64,000 nt of DNA from NCBI GenBank assembly GCA_009193035.1, contig SWDT01000044.1, positions 124,001-188,000 on the forward strand, in the 5' to 3' direction. This DNA is from Halicephalobus mephisto (lineage: Eukaryota; Nematoda; Chromadorea; Rhabditida; Panagrolaimidae). The notes below the pieces were generated by a model. The model saw only the letters and a program-made list of their open reading frames with translations. It was not told the DNA's origin and made no database searches. Position numbers and translations under genes: made by a program. Below are positions 63,545 to 64,000 of this stretch, one piece after another (position 1 is the stretch's first letter; each line of letters begins with the position of its first letter).

Positions 63545-64000
63545 ATGTTGTTGTTGTTGGTACCTCTGAAGAAGAGTTTTCTTCAGAATACAAATGTAAA
63601 GAGCTCAGTTTCTCTCGGTGAACATCAGAACTATTGTTGGTCTAAGTACACACGAGAGCACGTTCCTTATCTCCCAAGGTGAGAAAAAAAAGTCTAATAG
63701 AAATGATGTTGGGGTTTTAGGGAAAATGGTTGTATCTCGGCTCTAAATGAACGGATATGAATGGTTCATATATCGTTCGATAAGGTAAATTCATTCTCTC
63801 CGATTCTAACGGTTCTCTCGATTCTAACGTATATATCAGTGTTTTTTAAAATTACATATTCATGAAATTATTAACATTTTTCGGGTCTTCTGACAGACAA
63901 ATTTTCAACCTTATTTTTCATGTGTCCAGCCAAAAAATTTTCTGGAAACTTACATATGGTTAAACTCAGGATATCAAAATCTACTAAAAGCAACCCGAAT
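63545..64000 (-). repeat. right long terminal inverted repeat of the piggyBac element (cut by window edge)
   Basis: Inverse of 60757-61194. Position 64000 pairs with 60757, so the last 20 bp and the TTAA lie outside. The transposase start codon is about 190 bp inside this repeat, which therefore probably holds the promoter. Confidence 0.9.

Larger units (their letters stand above)
60737..64000 (-). mobile_element. piggyBac transposon, intact apart from the window edge
   Basis: The left end is TTAA (60733-60736) then CACTCGGAGGCCCG. The right end repeats this in inverse and is cut by the window about 20 bp before its tip, so the full element should be about 3.28 kb ending near 64020 with TTAA. 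The TTAA target, the transposase and the inverted ends agree on piggyBac. Position: just downstream of a syntrophin donor site, presumably intronic. The transposase frame is undamaged and the two repeats are very similar, so insertion was recent and the copy may be active. Confidence 0.9.

Noticed and set aside
1..64000. CRISPR arrays, bacterial operons or phage genes
   Set aside because: Introns, poly(A) signals and animal gene families show a eukaryotic chromosome; the regular repeats are satellites without spacer diversity.

Overview
Organism. The window is eukaryotic and very AT-rich. It has spliced genes with very small introns (42-48 nt, GT..AG, acceptors usually tttcag), possible trans-splice acceptors a few bases before start codons, and dispersed 'tctcgac(a)cgaa / tacagtaat' repeats of the kind common in rhabditid nematodes. 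Gene content agrees: an HMBX-type homeobox exon, syntrophin and an inositol hexakisphosphate kinase. I infer a nematode, probably rhabditid. The genus is not determined.

Layout. 1-2.2 kb: the first coding exon of an HMBOX/HMBX-like homeobox gene (minus strand; the rest lies to the left or off-window). 2.2-42.7 kb: about 40 kb with no convincing long coding region. It is low-complexity A/T-cluster DNA, tandem arrays and dispersed repeats, with a few dateable insertions: an RS-repeat ORF insertion with 11-bp flanking repeats (33.3-33.9 kb), a tRNA-like SINE with 10-bp target duplication (34.4-34.7 kb), a 300-bp foldback (35.6-35.9 kb) and a dead Merlin/ISXO2 element with 8-bp target duplication (38.8-39.2 kb). 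About ten GC-richer islets of 60-200 bp could be small exons, but I could not prove any. 42.8-43.0 kb: a 43-residue, 14-cysteine metallothionein with TATA box and poly(A) signal. 44.57-45.0 kb: a 5'-truncated non-LTR retrotransposon with 15-bp target duplication.

45.5-61 kb is a compact gene cluster whose exons I rebuilt by hand. It holds a truncated receptor-type kinase (minus) divergent from a type I membrane protein (plus), followed 133 bp later by a two-EGF-repeat membrane protein. Next is a 689-residue secreted TolB/PD40-type beta-propeller protein (minus). Its 3-kb first intron contains two complete genes on the other strand: Bud32/TP53RK kinase and a coiled-coil protein with eight 15-residue TPRR repeats. 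An IP6 kinase (minus) and the 5' half of syntrophin (plus) follow.

60.74 kb to the right edge: a nearly complete piggyBac element with an intact four-exon transposase (637 aa) and unusually long (about 460 bp) inverted repeats. It sits just downstream of a syntrophin donor site, presumably inside a syntrophin intron.

How the parts relate. TP53RK is a KEOPS (tRNA t6A) kinase, IP6K an inositol pyrophosphate kinase and syntrophin a dystrophin-complex scaffold; these look like ordinary housekeeping and muscle genes. The three adjacent membrane-protein genes (kinase, 379-aa protein, EGF protein) may form a lineage-specific receptor set, but that is inference from position only.
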